A stretch of 63,267 bases of DNA, taken from contig CATOJY010000017.1 of NCBI GenBank assembly GCA_951800685.1, positions 1 through 63,267 on the forward strand, written 5' to 3'. The DNA comes from an uncultured Lachnospiraceae bacterium. Lineage in GTDB: Bacteria > Bacillota > Clostridia > Lachnospirales > Lachnospiraceae. Shown here piece by piece: positions 17,245 through 25,808 of the stretch (position 1 is its first letter; each line of letters starts with the position of its first letter). Below the pieces are notes generated by a model that saw nothing but the letters and a program-made list of their open reading frames with translations, did no database searches and had not been told where the DNA came from. The position numbers were made by a program, and so were the translations under genes.

Positions 17245-18636
17245 ATGAAGAAAAAAGTAATTTCCGTACTGCTGGCTCTGACCATGGTAGCTTCTCTGAC
17301 AGCTTGTGGCGGCTCAAACGGCGGCAATGCAGGAACAGATGCAGCACCTGCTGGGGACAGTTCATCTGCTGATGAGGCAGCACCTGCCGGAGATGCAGCC
17401 GGTGAAGAGGCGGCAGTAACAGAAGGCGCTTCTGCTGACGACAATACCTTGACAGTATGGACATGGGATCCAAACTTCAACGTATATGCGATCAACAAAG
17501 CTGCTGAAATCTACGCACAGGATCATGAAGGTTTCAAGGTTGAGGTAAGTGAAGTACAGTCAGACGATATTGAGACGCGTATCACCACAGCAGTTTCCGC
17601 TGGCGACTTAAGTACGCTTCCTGACATTTTCTTAATGCAGGATAACTCATTCCAGAAATATGTAATCAACTATCCTGACGTATTTACAGATCTGACAAGT
17701 TCAGGAATTAATTTCGCTGACTTCTCTGCCGCTAAGGTTGCTTATTCCACCATTGACGGTAAGAACTATGGTATTCCGTTTGATAACGGTACCGTTATCA
17801 ACTGTGTACGTACCGACATTCTGGAGCAGGCTGGTTTTACTGTTGATGATTTCACAGATATTACATGGTCCGATTACATGGAGAAGGCCAAAGTCGTTCT
17901 GGAAAAGACAGGCGTACCGATGTTGACTGCTCAGGCTGGTTCTCCTGACCAGGTTATGATGATGCTCCAGTCCTGCGGTTCTTCTCTCTTTAAGGAAGAT
18001 GGTTCCGTGAACATCGATGGCAATGCAGAACTGAAAGAGATCATGAATGTTTACATTCAGATGGTAAAAGACGGCACTTTAGTAGAAGTAACAGACTGGG
18101 ATCAGTATATTGCTTCCCTGAATAATGGTACTGCTGCAAGCGCTATGAACGGATGCTGGATTATGGCAAGTATCACTCCTGTTGAAGACCAGTCCGGTAA
18201 ATGGGCATTGACCAATATGCCGAAGCTCGACAGCATTGCAAATGCAACGAATTACTCCAACAACGGCGGTTCTTCCTGGGCAATCTCTTCTAACTGCCAG
18301 AAAGTTGACTTAGCTGTAGATTTCATGAATTCTACTTTTGCAGGAAGCACAGCACTGTATGACGATGTTATCGCTAAGGGCGCTCTGGCAACTTGGGCAC
18401 CTGCAGGTGAATCTGAGGCATATGCACAGCCCGTTGACTTCTTCGGCGGCGATGCAATTTATGCTAAAATCGTTGATTTTGCTACCAAAACTCCTTCCAA
18501 TATCACAGGCGCATTCTACTATGATGCACGTGATGCCGTAGGTGTTGCACTCTCCAATATCTGCCAGCAGGGCGCTGACATCGATTCCGAGATTAAGACA
18601 GCTCAGGAAACTGTAGAGTTTAACATGGGTGGCTGA
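17245..18636 (+). CDS. Carbohydrate ABC importer, substrate-binding lipoprotein
   Basis: 463 residues. A lipoprotein signal with lipobox LTAC (Cys21) is followed by a low-complexity Gly/Ala/Ser/Asp linker (about 22-65), then an extracellular solute-binding domain of the CUT1 type. It captures oligosaccharide outside the cell and delivers it to the two permeases downstream. No ATPase is in the locus; CUT1 importers of Firmicutes commonly use a shared MsmX-type ATPase encoded elsewhere (family knowledge). AGGGAGG precedes the ATG. Context with beta-galactosidases and a hexosaminidase suggests a galactose/HexNAc-containing ligand. Confidence 0.92.
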   Translation: MKKKVISVLLALTMVASLTACGGSNGGNAGTDAAPAGDSSSADEAAPAGDAAGEEAAVTEGASADDNTLTVWTWDPNFNVYAINKAAEIYAQDHEGFKVEVSEVQSDDIETRITTAVSAGDLSTLPDIFLMQDNSFQKYVINYPDVFTDLTSSGINFADFSAAKVAYSTIDGKNYGIPFDNGTVINCVRTDILEQAGFTVDDFTDITWSDYMEKAKVVLEKTGVPMLTAQAGSPDQVMMMLQSCGSSLFKEDGSVNIDGNAELKEIMNVYIQMVKDGTLVEVTDWDQYIASLNNGTAASAMNGCWIMASITPVEDQSGKWALTNMPKLDSIANATNYSNNGGSSWAISSNCQKVDLAVDFMNSTFAGSTALYDDVIAKGALATWAPAGESEAYAQPVDFFGGDAIYAKIVDFATKTPSNITGAFYYDARDAVGVALSNICQQGADIDSEIKTAQETVEFNMGG

Positions 18637-18657
18637 TAATTCAATTTAGAACCAAAA

Positions 18658-18699
18658 GGGTCTGTTGCTGCTGCCAAAGCAGCAGACAGACCTTTTTTT
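18658..18699 (+). terminator. Intercistronic terminator after the binding-protein gene
   Basis: GGTCTGT and CTGCTG pair with CAGCAG and ACAGACC around CCAAAG, followed by seven T. Placed between binding protein and permeases, it should allow only partial read-through and so give more binding protein than permease. Confidence 0.85.
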
Positions 18700-18757
18700 A
18701 ACCAAGAAACAAACCAAAACGATTACCAATTACTATCAAGAGGGAGGGAACGATTCT

Positions 18758-19645
18758 ATGAGTGGTCAAAAGAAAAACGGTCTTACTCTGCAGCAAAAGC
18801 ACGGCCTTACAGGATGGGTATTCCTGGCACCCGCTGTGCTGTTGATCTGCTGGACCAGCTTTTATCCCATGATCCGGGCATTCATCCTGTCACTGCAAAC
18901 CGGTATGGGTGTCAACTTAAATTTTACAGGATTCACCAACTATACACGCATCCTGAAAGATCCAACATTTAAGCAGACATTGTTTAACACATTTTTCTAC
19001 CTCATCATACAGGTGCCGATCATGTTAGTGCTTGCTTTAATTCTGGCTTCCTTGCTAAACAATAAGCAGCTCCGGTTCAAGGGCCTGTTCCGTACCTGTA
19101 TATTCCTGCCGTGTGCAACATCATTGGTATCTTATGCCATGATCTTCCGCTCCCTGTTTGCCAATGACGGTTTCATCAATACCGTACTCCGTAACTTCGG
19201 CATGAATCCTGTTATGTGGTTTGCCAACGCATGGACTGCAAGAGCAGTTATCATTATTGCATTGATCTGGAGATGGACCGGATACAACATGGTCTTTTAC
19301 CTGTCTGGCCTACAGAATATCGAATATTCCGTATACGAAGCGGCAAGAATTGACGGCGCAAGCCCTCTGCAGACTTTCTTCAAGATCACCGTTCCGCTAT
19401 TGAAACCGACCATTCTGTTGACGACCATTACTTCTACCAATGGTACGCTGCAGCTGTTTGATGAATCCCTGAATTTAACTAACGGCGGCCCTGGTAAGTC
19501 AACAATGACTATGTCGCATTATATTTACAATACATCCTTTGTACAGAGTCCTAACTTCGGGTATGCGGCGGCAATGTCCATTTTAATCCTGATCATGGTT
19601 GCTATCCTGGCAATCCTGCAGATGAAAGTAGGTGATGAGAGATGA
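18758..19645 (+). CDS. Carbohydrate ABC importer permease 1
   Basis: 295 residues with about six membrane spans and the cytoplasmic EAA loop (YEAARIDGASPLQTFFKITVP), which docks the ATPase. It resembles MalF/UgpA-type CUT1 permeases of the short kind. The start at 18758 is chosen for GGGAGGG; the open frame extends 31 codons back through the upstream terminator, which is not coding. Its stop overlaps the next permease start by 4 nt. Confidence 0.92.
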   Translation: MSGQKKNGLTLQQKHGLTGWVFLAPAVLLICWTSFYPMIRAFILSLQTGMGVNLNFTGFTNYTRILKDPTFKQTLFNTFFYLIIQVPIMLVLALILASLLNNKQLRFKGLFRTCIFLPCATSLVSYAMIFRSLFANDGFINTVLRNFGMNPVMWFANAWTARAVIIIALIWRWTGYNMVFYLSGLQNIEYSVYEAARIDGASPLQTFFKITVPLLKPTILLTTITSTNGTLQLFDESLNLTNGGPGKSTMTMSHYIYNTSFVQSPNFGYAAAMSILILIMVAILAILQMKVGDER

Positions 19646-20451
19646 TGAGCAAAGGTAAAAAATTCGCAATGTACGCATTTTTGACTGTTTTCTCCCTTAT
19701 TTCTGTTTTCCCGCTGTATTATATGTTCTGTGCAGCTACAAATAAGAGCGTAGACGTCATTGCCGGAAGACTCTATCCCGGTACTTATCTGGTAGAGAAT
19801 TACAAAGCGCTGATTGCCAACCAGAATCTCGGTCTGGCCCTTTGGAATTCCTTCCGAAATGCTGCCGTATTGACTTTACTTTGTCTTCTGGTCTGCTCGA
19901 TCGCCGGATACGGTTTTGAGATTTATCATGACCGGGGCAAAGACGCTGTATTCACAGTGCTTCTGACTGCTATGATGATTCCTTTCGCCGCTGTCATGAT
20001 CCCGATGTTCCGTATGTTTTCTACCCTTGGTATGGTAAATACGATGGCTGCCTTTATGCTCCCTTCCATTTCCACACCTTTTATGATTATGATGTTCCGG
20101 CAGGCTTCCAGGTCCTTCCCGCACGACATCATTGAAGCGGCAAGAATTGACGGACTGAGTGAACTTTCCATCTTCTTCCGTATGTTCTTCCCTACCATGC
20201 GTTCTACCTACGCAGCGGCGATGACCATCGTATTTATGAACGCCTGGAACAACTACCTGTGGCCGAAGGTTATCCTTCTCACCAATGACTCGATCACTAT
20301 GCCGATGCTGGTTGCCAACCTCTTAGGCGGTTATACAGTTGACTATGGTATGCTGATGTTAGGTGTATTCATCTGTACCATTCCTACAGCGATCGTATTC
20401 TTCTGTTTGCAGAAGAGCTTCGCAGAAGGTATTACAGGTGCTGTGAAATAA
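19642..20451 (+). CDS. Carbohydrate ABC importer permease 2
   Basis: 269 residues with six likely membrane spans and an EAA loop (IEAARIDGLSELSIFFRMFFP), of the MalG/UgpE type. It partners permease 1 in the membrane pore. It starts in an ATGA overlap, so the two subunits are translationally coupled. A second ATG follows directly and could equally be the start. Confidence 0.92.
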   Translation: MMSKGKKFAMYAFLTVFSLISVFPLYYMFCAATNKSVDVIAGRLYPGTYLVENYKALIANQNLGLALWNSFRNAAVLTLLCLLVCSIAGYGFEIYHDRGKDAVFTVLLTAMMIPFAAVMIPMFRMFSTLGMVNTMAAFMLPSISTPFMIMMFRQASRSFPHDIIEAARIDGLSELSIFFRMFFPTMRSTYAAAMTIVFMNAWNNYLWPKVILLTNDSITMPMLVANLLGGYTVDYGMLMLGVFICTIPTAIVFFCLQKSFAEGITGAVK

Positions 20452-20488
20452 TACCCTGAGGTTAGGAACATCCTTTCCCAGGAAGAAA

Positions 20489-20535
20489 AGAAGAGCAGAA
20501 CACGAATCTTATCAATTCGTTGTCTGCTCTTTTTG
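20489..20535. terminator. Terminator at the end of the importer operon
   Basis: GAGCAGA and ACGAAT arms pair across a 7-nt loop with ATTCGT and TCTGCTC, then TTTTT. The convergent amidase gene ends shortly after and may share it. Confidence 0.82.
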
Positions 20536-20568
20536 TCTCTTTTGCTTTCTCTTAACCACTACTCCCAT

Positions 20569-21438
20569 TTAGATTCTTTCTGTGCCTTCTTCACAAAAAT
20601 CCCCATCGGATGTGAGGTAGAGAACAATCCCCTTTACAATGCCGTCTGCAATCTGTTCCCTATACTCCTTCGTGGCAAGTTTCCCCCTCTCTTTCCGATT
20701 GGAGAGGAATCCGGTCTCGATCAGACAGGAAGGCATTCTGCTCTTGCTGATCACACAGAGTTCTTCCTCAGATACTAGTTCCCTGCCCTTTGCTCCTGTC
20801 TCCTGTACTGTCGCCTGCTGAATCAACTGTGCCAGCCGTCCGCTGTCCCGTGTCTGATCACTCCCATCATACCAAGTTTCAATTCCCTCTACACTTTGAT
20901 CTTCGCAGGAATTCTGGTGAATGCTGACGTACAATAATGCATTCTTAGCATTTGCACTCTCCACTCTCTCCATCTTATCTATGTACTCATCTCCTTCTCT
21001 GGCAAGCTCTGCTTGATACCCCAGTTTCCTCAATTTGACTACTACCTGGGCTGCAATCATTCTGTTGATATCTTTTTCTAAAATATCATCAAAAACACAC
21101 CCACCATCCATGCCACCATGGCCAGGATCAATGATAATCACTTCCTCTGTTTCGTCTCCTGACCTCTCCGCTTTCTGAGACTCTTCTATCTGTTTCTCCT
21201 GCTGCTTCGATCCGGCTTCCTTATTTGGTTCCTGCACCATTTGTGCCTTCTGCATCACTGCAGATGCCTGCATCAGTGCTGACCGCGCCTCTACTCTTTG
21301 GGTCTCCTTCTTCGTCTTCAATGTCACTGCCGCACAGACAATCAGAATGCAGATAACTGATACTCCCACCAATATCCGCTGTAAAAACGCCCTCTGTTCT
21401 CTTCTTCTCCTTGCTCTGCGATATCTTCTTGTGTACAT
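20569..21438 (-). CDS. N-acetylmuramoyl-L-alanine amidase (Amidase_3), membrane anchored
   Basis: 289 residues. A short Arg-rich cytoplasmic start, one membrane span (about 20-40), a charged coiled linker (about 45-95), then a zinc amidase domain. Expected zinc ligands and catalytic residues are visible: His in IDPGHGG, Glu in DILEKD, His in SIHQNS and Glu in LIETGFLSN. It cleaves the lactam between muramic acid and the stem peptide outside the membrane (CwlD/LytC type). I moved the start to 21438, preceded by AGAGGAG; the open frame reaches 29 codons further without good signals. A CwlD-like role in cortex formation is possible but not shown. Confidence 0.88.
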   Translation of the reverse strand: MYTRRYRRARRRREQRAFLQRILVGVSVICILIVCAAVTLKTKKETQRVEARSALMQASAVMQKAQMVQEPNKEAGSKQQEKQIEESQKAERSGDETEEVIIIDPGHGGMDGGCVFDDILEKDINRMIAAQVVVKLRKLGYQAELAREGDEYIDKMERVESANAKNALLYVSIHQNSCEDQSVEGIETWYDGSDQTRDSGRLAQLIQQATVQETGAKGRELVSEEELCVISKSRMPSCLIETGFLSNRKERGKLATKEYREQIADGIVKGIVLYLTSDGDFCEEGTERI

Positions 21439-21591
21439 AAAATGATGCTCCTCTCCTGTATTCTCCATTCTGCAGCGTACCTCAATAAATAGGTTTACTG
21501 CTATCATACAGAAGCGGTGCATCATAATTTCATCGTTTTTGTAACATAGTCACATCATTTTTGCATCAAAGTTGCATCACCAGGCTCCGAG

Positions 21592-22416
21592 TCATCTCGA
21601 TATCTTTAGAAACAACTCATTGATCCCCTCATAAAACCCAACTGTAACAATCGTCCTCTCATCCCCACTGCCGGCAAAAACATACTTCTTAAAGTAGGGT
21701 GTTGTCTCCAACAACGGATTATCTGTCTCATATGCCTGCGGCTTAGAAAGTCCCATGTAGCTACTCCACTCCTCTACCAGCTTATCTGGATCAATCTCCT
21801 CCCATTTAAGCTGTGCCCGCACATAAAATTCATAGATTTTACCATCATCCGCATCGATATAGGCATCAATCAACCGATTTTCCTTGTTGGCATTCTGCAG
21901 GCTGCCTGTCAGGCTCAATTTCCAGACTGCCACATTATTTCGCGGCTCCGGCACATCGATGGCAGAATATAAGGTGGCCTCATAAGCCGCCGAGCGAATT
22001 TCCCTGATCTCCTCCGGCAAAACCCCCTTCTCTTTCAGAAGTGCAATTCCTTTGTTTGCCGTCTCATAGATTTCCTCGTCAGTGATCTCCTGTCCAGAAG
22101 GTCCATTATGGTTGACCACAAAAGCATAAGTTCCTGTCAGCTCCTGGTAAGCAGCATCCGCATCCCTGGATCGCAGGCTCTGTTCTGTTTCTGGCAGATT
22201 CTGGGCATTTAAACACTGGGAAAGAATATAGAGTTTCTCATTTCCGCTTAACTGATACCGGTACCCCTCCCCTCCAGTTTCCTCTTCACGGGTTTCAATC
22301 TGATCCAGAATTCCTCTATCCGCATAACGTGCAAGCGCCTCTGGTCCCCAGAGAGACAATAAAACCACAAGGATTGTCAGCATAAAAAGCGCCGTGCTAA
22401 GAATGGATCTCTTCAT
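21592..22416 (-). CDS. Membrane-anchored extracytoplasmic protein of unknown function, last gene of the sensor operon
   Basis: 274 residues. One N-terminal hydrophobic segment (about 5-25) then an exported domain of about 245 residues with no family I recognise. The stretch LIDAYIDADDGKIYEF resembles the beta-hairpin of PepSY-like domains, a weak hint. AAGGAGG 6 nt before the ATG decides the start, which lies 20 nt inside the histidine kinase gene. This coupling suggests it tunes the kinase, as YycH/YycI do for WalK. That is an analogy of position; no sequence similarity is claimed. Confidence 0.75.
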   Translation of the reverse strand: MKRSILSTALFMLTILVVLLSLWGPEALARYADRGILDQIETREEETGGEGYRYQLSGNEKLYILSQCLNAQNLPETEQSLRSRDADAAYQELTGTYAFVVNHNGPSGQEITDEEIYETANKGIALLKEKGVLPEEIREIRSAAYEATLYSAIDVPEPRNNVAVWKLSLTGSLQNANKENRLIDAYIDADDGKIYEFYVRAQLKWEEIDPDKLVEEWSSYMGLSKPQAYETDNPLLETTPYFKKYVFAGSGDERTIVTVGFYEGINELFLKISR

Positions 22417-23860
22417 ACTGTACCTCCTTCCCATTTTCCAACAGAAGGAAACCTGCTGTCGTCCCCTCTCCCTGAATACTCTCGATTTCCAACTGACTCC
22501 CATGCAGCGCAAGAATCTCTGTACAAAGCGACAACCCCAGGCCAGCTCCATTTCTACTACGTGATCTTGATTTGTCTACCATATAAAACGCCTGTGTGAT
22601 CTTAGACAATTCTCCTTCTGGTATACCGATACCATGATCCCTGACAAAGAACCTGTAACCTCTGCGCATCTTGCCAGTATCTTCTGACAGGTATTCTTTC
22701 ACAACATGTCCTTCTACCTCAATCCTGCTCCCTGGCTCTGACGCCTTGCAGGCATTGTCAATCAAATTCACCAAAACTGTTTGAAGAAGACCTGGATCCG
22801 CAGTCACCACAGCCTGTTCACAGGCGAAATAAAAATCCATATCTGTATTCGGAAGGAACATGTTCTGCAGATACTCAAACAGCGTTTCTGCTGAAATCCT
22901 CTGCATTTTTGCACCGCCCTTTTTCGTTACCATAATATCCAGCAAGCGCAGCGACATAGTTTCTAACCGTTTCCCTTCCGTATAAATGTAATTAGCAGAA
23001 CGGAAACTCTTCTCTTCATCCAACTTTCTTGAACGCAGCATATCCGCATATCCTATAATCGAAGTCAACGGCGTCTTAAGCTCATGGGCAAAAGCTCCCA
23101 CAAATTCCTCTCTCGACTGCACTTCCTCTTCCAGTTGACCGATCGTCTTCTCCAGCTCTTCTGACATATGATTGAAATCCTGTGTCAACTGTCCAAGTTC
23201 GTCACTGCTGACTTGCTCCGCCCGATAGCCATAATCTCCTGCTGCCATCTCTTTCGTGGCTTTCATCAGAAGCCGGATTGGCTTCGTCAGCCTAGAAGCA
23301 ATGAAATACATGATCACAATGCCAAGAACCAGCATAAGGACCATCAGTCGTCTATAGACCGTAAATCCCGTCTTCCGCTCCTCAAATACCTGTGAAACAT
23401 CTCTGAGTGTCTCCAGATATAGACCTCTGCCAAGTGCATTCACACTGCTGCCAGTCTGAATATAGTAGTGGTTCCCAGACTGTATCACACGATAAGAATA
23501 CATACTCTCCTCTGTCTGTGCTAACAGGGCATCATCTGTCTCAAAACCGTCACTGGCATAGAGTATCTTCTTCTCTTCATCAGAAAGCCGCAGAAGACGC
23601 CCGCCGCTTTGCCCACCACTCTCCAGATTAGAGGCAATCTGCTCCACAGATCCATCCTGTAGAAGATCATATTTGAGAGGAACGTTCAATGCTGCCGTCT
23701 GGAAAGCAAACCGCAATATGCTGTTCTCGTCCAACGCCTGCTCGATCTCCCGCTCTAAAGATGTCCTAAAGACATAGTTGACAAAATAAAACCCACTGAA
23801 TCCCAACGTGATCGCTATAATAATGGTCGTCCAAAGCAATAATTTTCGGGAAAACTTCAT
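22397..23860 (-). CDS. Sensor histidine kinase of the four-gene sensor operon
   Basis: 487 residues. TM1 (about 8-30), an extracytoplasmic sensor domain of about 140 residues, TM2 (about 172-190), HAMP (about 190-245), a HisKA domain with the phosphorylated His in FAHELKTPLT, and an HATPase_c domain with N, G1 (DHGIGIPEG) and G2 (NGAGLGLSL) boxes. It should phosphorylate the response regulator encoded 58 nt upstream. The large sensor domain suggests an external ligand or a partner protein; two exported proteins are encoded in the same operon. Confidence 0.9.
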   Translation of the reverse strand: MKFSRKLLLWTTIIIAITLGFSGFYFVNYVFRTSLEREIEQALDENSILRFAFQTAALNVPLKYDLLQDGSVEQIASNLESGGQSGGRLLRLSDEEKKILYASDGFETDDALLAQTEESMYSYRVIQSGNHYYIQTGSSVNALGRGLYLETLRDVSQVFEERKTGFTVYRRLMVLMLVLGIVIMYFIASRLTKPIRLLMKATKEMAAGDYGYRAEQVSSDELGQLTQDFNHMSEELEKTIGQLEEEVQSREEFVGAFAHELKTPLTSIIGYADMLRSRKLDEEKSFRSANYIYTEGKRLETMSLRLLDIMVTKKGGAKMQRISAETLFEYLQNMFLPNTDMDFYFACEQAVVTADPGLLQTVLVNLIDNACKASEPGSRIEVEGHVVKEYLSEDTGKMRRGYRFFVRDHGIGIPEGELSKITQAFYMVDKSRSRSRNGAGLGLSLCTEILALHGSQLEIESIQGEGTTAGFLLLENGKEVQYEEIHS

Positions 23861-23918
23861 CTCTTACTTAACCTTCCCTCCGCTCCGAAGCATTCATTCG
23901 AAATCCCTATGAAGCCTC

Positions 23919-24572
23919 CTATAATTCCAACCGATATCCCACCTTATACACTGCTACCAGATTTTTCTCCCAGCCCAGCTTCTTCCTAAGCCTCTGTACA
24001 TGAAGATCCAGCGTCCTGCTGTTCGCAAAGTACTCATCATCCCAGACTCTCTCATACAGGTTCTCCCGAAACAGCGCAATATTCCTATTCTCCACGAAGA
24101 GCAGCATCAGATCAAATTCTTTGCTGGTCAGCGGAACTGGTTCTCCCTTTCGGGTCACCCGCCTCGCTTCCACATCGATCTCCACATCGCCCAGTGCAAT
24201 CACCTTTTCAGTCTTATTGTATCTGCGCAGAATAGCCTCCACCCTGGCCAACAATTCTGTCACATCAAAAGGTTTGATCAGATAATCATCCGCACCCAGC
24301 TTTAGTCCTTTAACCCGGTCCTTTACCTCATGCTTCGCTGAGATAAAGATGACTGGCACTTTATACGGTTTGATATATTCTATCACATCATACCCGTCTG
24401 CTCCTGGCAGCATGATATCCAAAAGTACCAAATCAAATGTATTCTTCTCAACTTCATCAATGGCGGCCAAACCATCCTGTACTGCCACACAGGAATACCC
24501 AGCCGCCGAAAGATTCATATCAATCAAGTCACAGATCGGTTTCTCATCATCCACTATCAGTATCCTGATCAT
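23919..24572 (-). CDS. OmpR-family response regulator of the four-gene sensor operon
   Basis: 217 residues. A receiver domain (phospho-acceptor Asp in LVLLDIMLPG, Lys in ISAKHE) and a winged-helix DNA-binding domain ending in LRKKLG...VYKVGYRL. The ATG at 24572 overlaps the stop of the preceding exported-protein gene (ATGA) and has GGGGGTGGAG upstream. The open frame continues 24 codons further into that gene, which is not the true start. Cognate kinase: 22397-23860. Confidence 0.93.
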   Translation of the reverse strand: MIRILIVDDEKPICDLIDMNLSAAGYSCVAVQDGLAAIDEVEKNTFDLVLLDIMLPGADGYDVIEYIKPYKVPVIFISAKHEVKDRVKGLKLGADDYLIKPFDVTELLARVEAILRRYNKTEKVIALGDVEIDVEARRVTRKGEPVPLTSKEFDLMLLFVENRNIALFRENLYERVWDDEYFANSRTLDLHVQRLRKKLGWEKNLVAVYKVGYRLEL

Positions 24573-25693
24573 AATTCTGGACTCCACCCCCAATAGGCTC
24601 TCGCCTGATCTACAAGCTCCGCTACCGTATCTTCTTCCCTGCATCGGACCTTTTTCTTCACTTCTGTATCCACTTCAAATCCACTGGTCCGCTGGTAATA
24701 GATCTCATAATCATTCTCAATGACTACATCTTCCACACTTCCCGCATAGCTGTAACGCGCTGCTACCAGCAGATCTTTCATCCCATCCCCATCGATATCC
24801 CGGCAGGCAATACCTTTGAGCGCATATAGGTTGTCATAATCCCCCATCGGCTGGAAACTCCAGACAATTGTTCCATTCTCATCTACGAGATAAATCATAA
24901 AAATAGAAAATTCCGCCATTGTATAGCTTCCCGGCATAACTTCCAGATAACCCAGCTTCTCAAATTGTCTGAAATAATCCTGCTCTTTTGCGATCACAAA
25001 CCCATTCTTTAGAAGCTCCTCCTTCGTGGAAGCCGTGTATAGAAACTCTGCAGAATAGCCGTCCCTAACATAGGCAATAATGCTCTCGGCGCTCTTATTC
25101 ATTCCGAAGCGGTTAAGCTTATCTGAAATCCGATAATCCCGATAGAATCCTTCTTCTCCCTGGAACAACACATCCCCCACATTGTACTTTCTGTCAGCAT
25201 ACTCTCCAGTTCTGTTCCTACAGGCAGCAATCAACACAATATCCATCCTTCCATCCTGATTCAGATCCTGAAAAGAAACTGCCCCAATCTCCACAATCGG
25301 CTGTTCCAACATTCCAACATTCCAGTTGTTAGCTGCCAGCTGGTCTGTCCAGTATACCACTTCACCATTTTCCTTGATGAAAAACAGCACCAGCCTGTGA
25401 TACTGTTTCTCCATTGCCGGTACCAGATATACTTCCCCAAAACAAGCTGTCTGCAGGGGGAAAATCTGCTCCTCGATCACAGAAAAGCCACTGCTATCAA
25501 TCTCCCACCGGCGCATGATCCCATTCAACCTCTCCAGATACTCTTCATACGCCTCCCGTATCTGGCGGTCCTCCTTCGCCGCATCCGCCTCTTTCCCAGC
25601 AGACACAGACACGCCCGTACTGGTCCACAATAACACAGCAAGTGTCATTCCTATGTACTTAACCCATAACCGACTCTTTCGCAACACCCGCAC
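24569..25693 (-). CDS. Exported FG-GAP/VCBS-like protein, first gene of the sensor operon
   Basis: 374 residues. An N-terminal signal (basic, hydrophobic about 14-30, SVSAGKE) then a secreted domain with two calcium-binding-loop motifs, DLNQDGRMDIV and DIDGDGMKDLL, typical of FG-GAP/VCBS beta-propeller-like repeats. I do not recognise the full family. It starts at a GTG with only a modest GGAAAAG site. It is coupled by ATGA overlap to the response regulator. Being exported and encoded first in a two-component operon, it may be the ligand-binding partner or the monitored product of the pathway (inference). Confidence 0.72.
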   Translation of the reverse strand: MRVLRKSRLWVKYIGMTLAVLLWTSTGVSVSAGKEADAAKEDRQIREAYEEYLERLNGIMRRWEIDSSGFSVIEEQIFPLQTACFGEVYLVPAMEKQYHRLVLFFIKENGEVVYWTDQLAANNWNVGMLEQPIVEIGAVSFQDLNQDGRMDIVLIAACRNRTGEYADRKYNVGDVLFQGEEGFYRDYRISDKLNRFGMNKSAESIIAYVRDGYSAEFLYTASTKEELLKNGFVIAKEQDYFRQFEKLGYLEVMPGSYTMAEFSIFMIYLVDENGTIVWSFQPMGDYDNLYALKGIACRDIDGDGMKDLLVAARYSYAGSVEDVVIENDYEIYYQRTSGFEVDTEVKKKVRCREEDTVAELVDQARAYWGWSPEL

Positions 25694-25808
25694 CTACTTT
25701 TCCAACGTATCTTACTCATCCCGTTTCTTCCCACGTGTACATCGAACAGTGCTGCAGACCGCCTCATCTCATTGATTACAGTACTGTCACTATCCTCTCT
25801 TGCAGTGC

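Noticed and set aside
18665..18757. 31-codon N-terminal extension of permease 1
   Set aside because: It would translate through the terminator hairpin; the ATG at 18758 has GGGAGGG.
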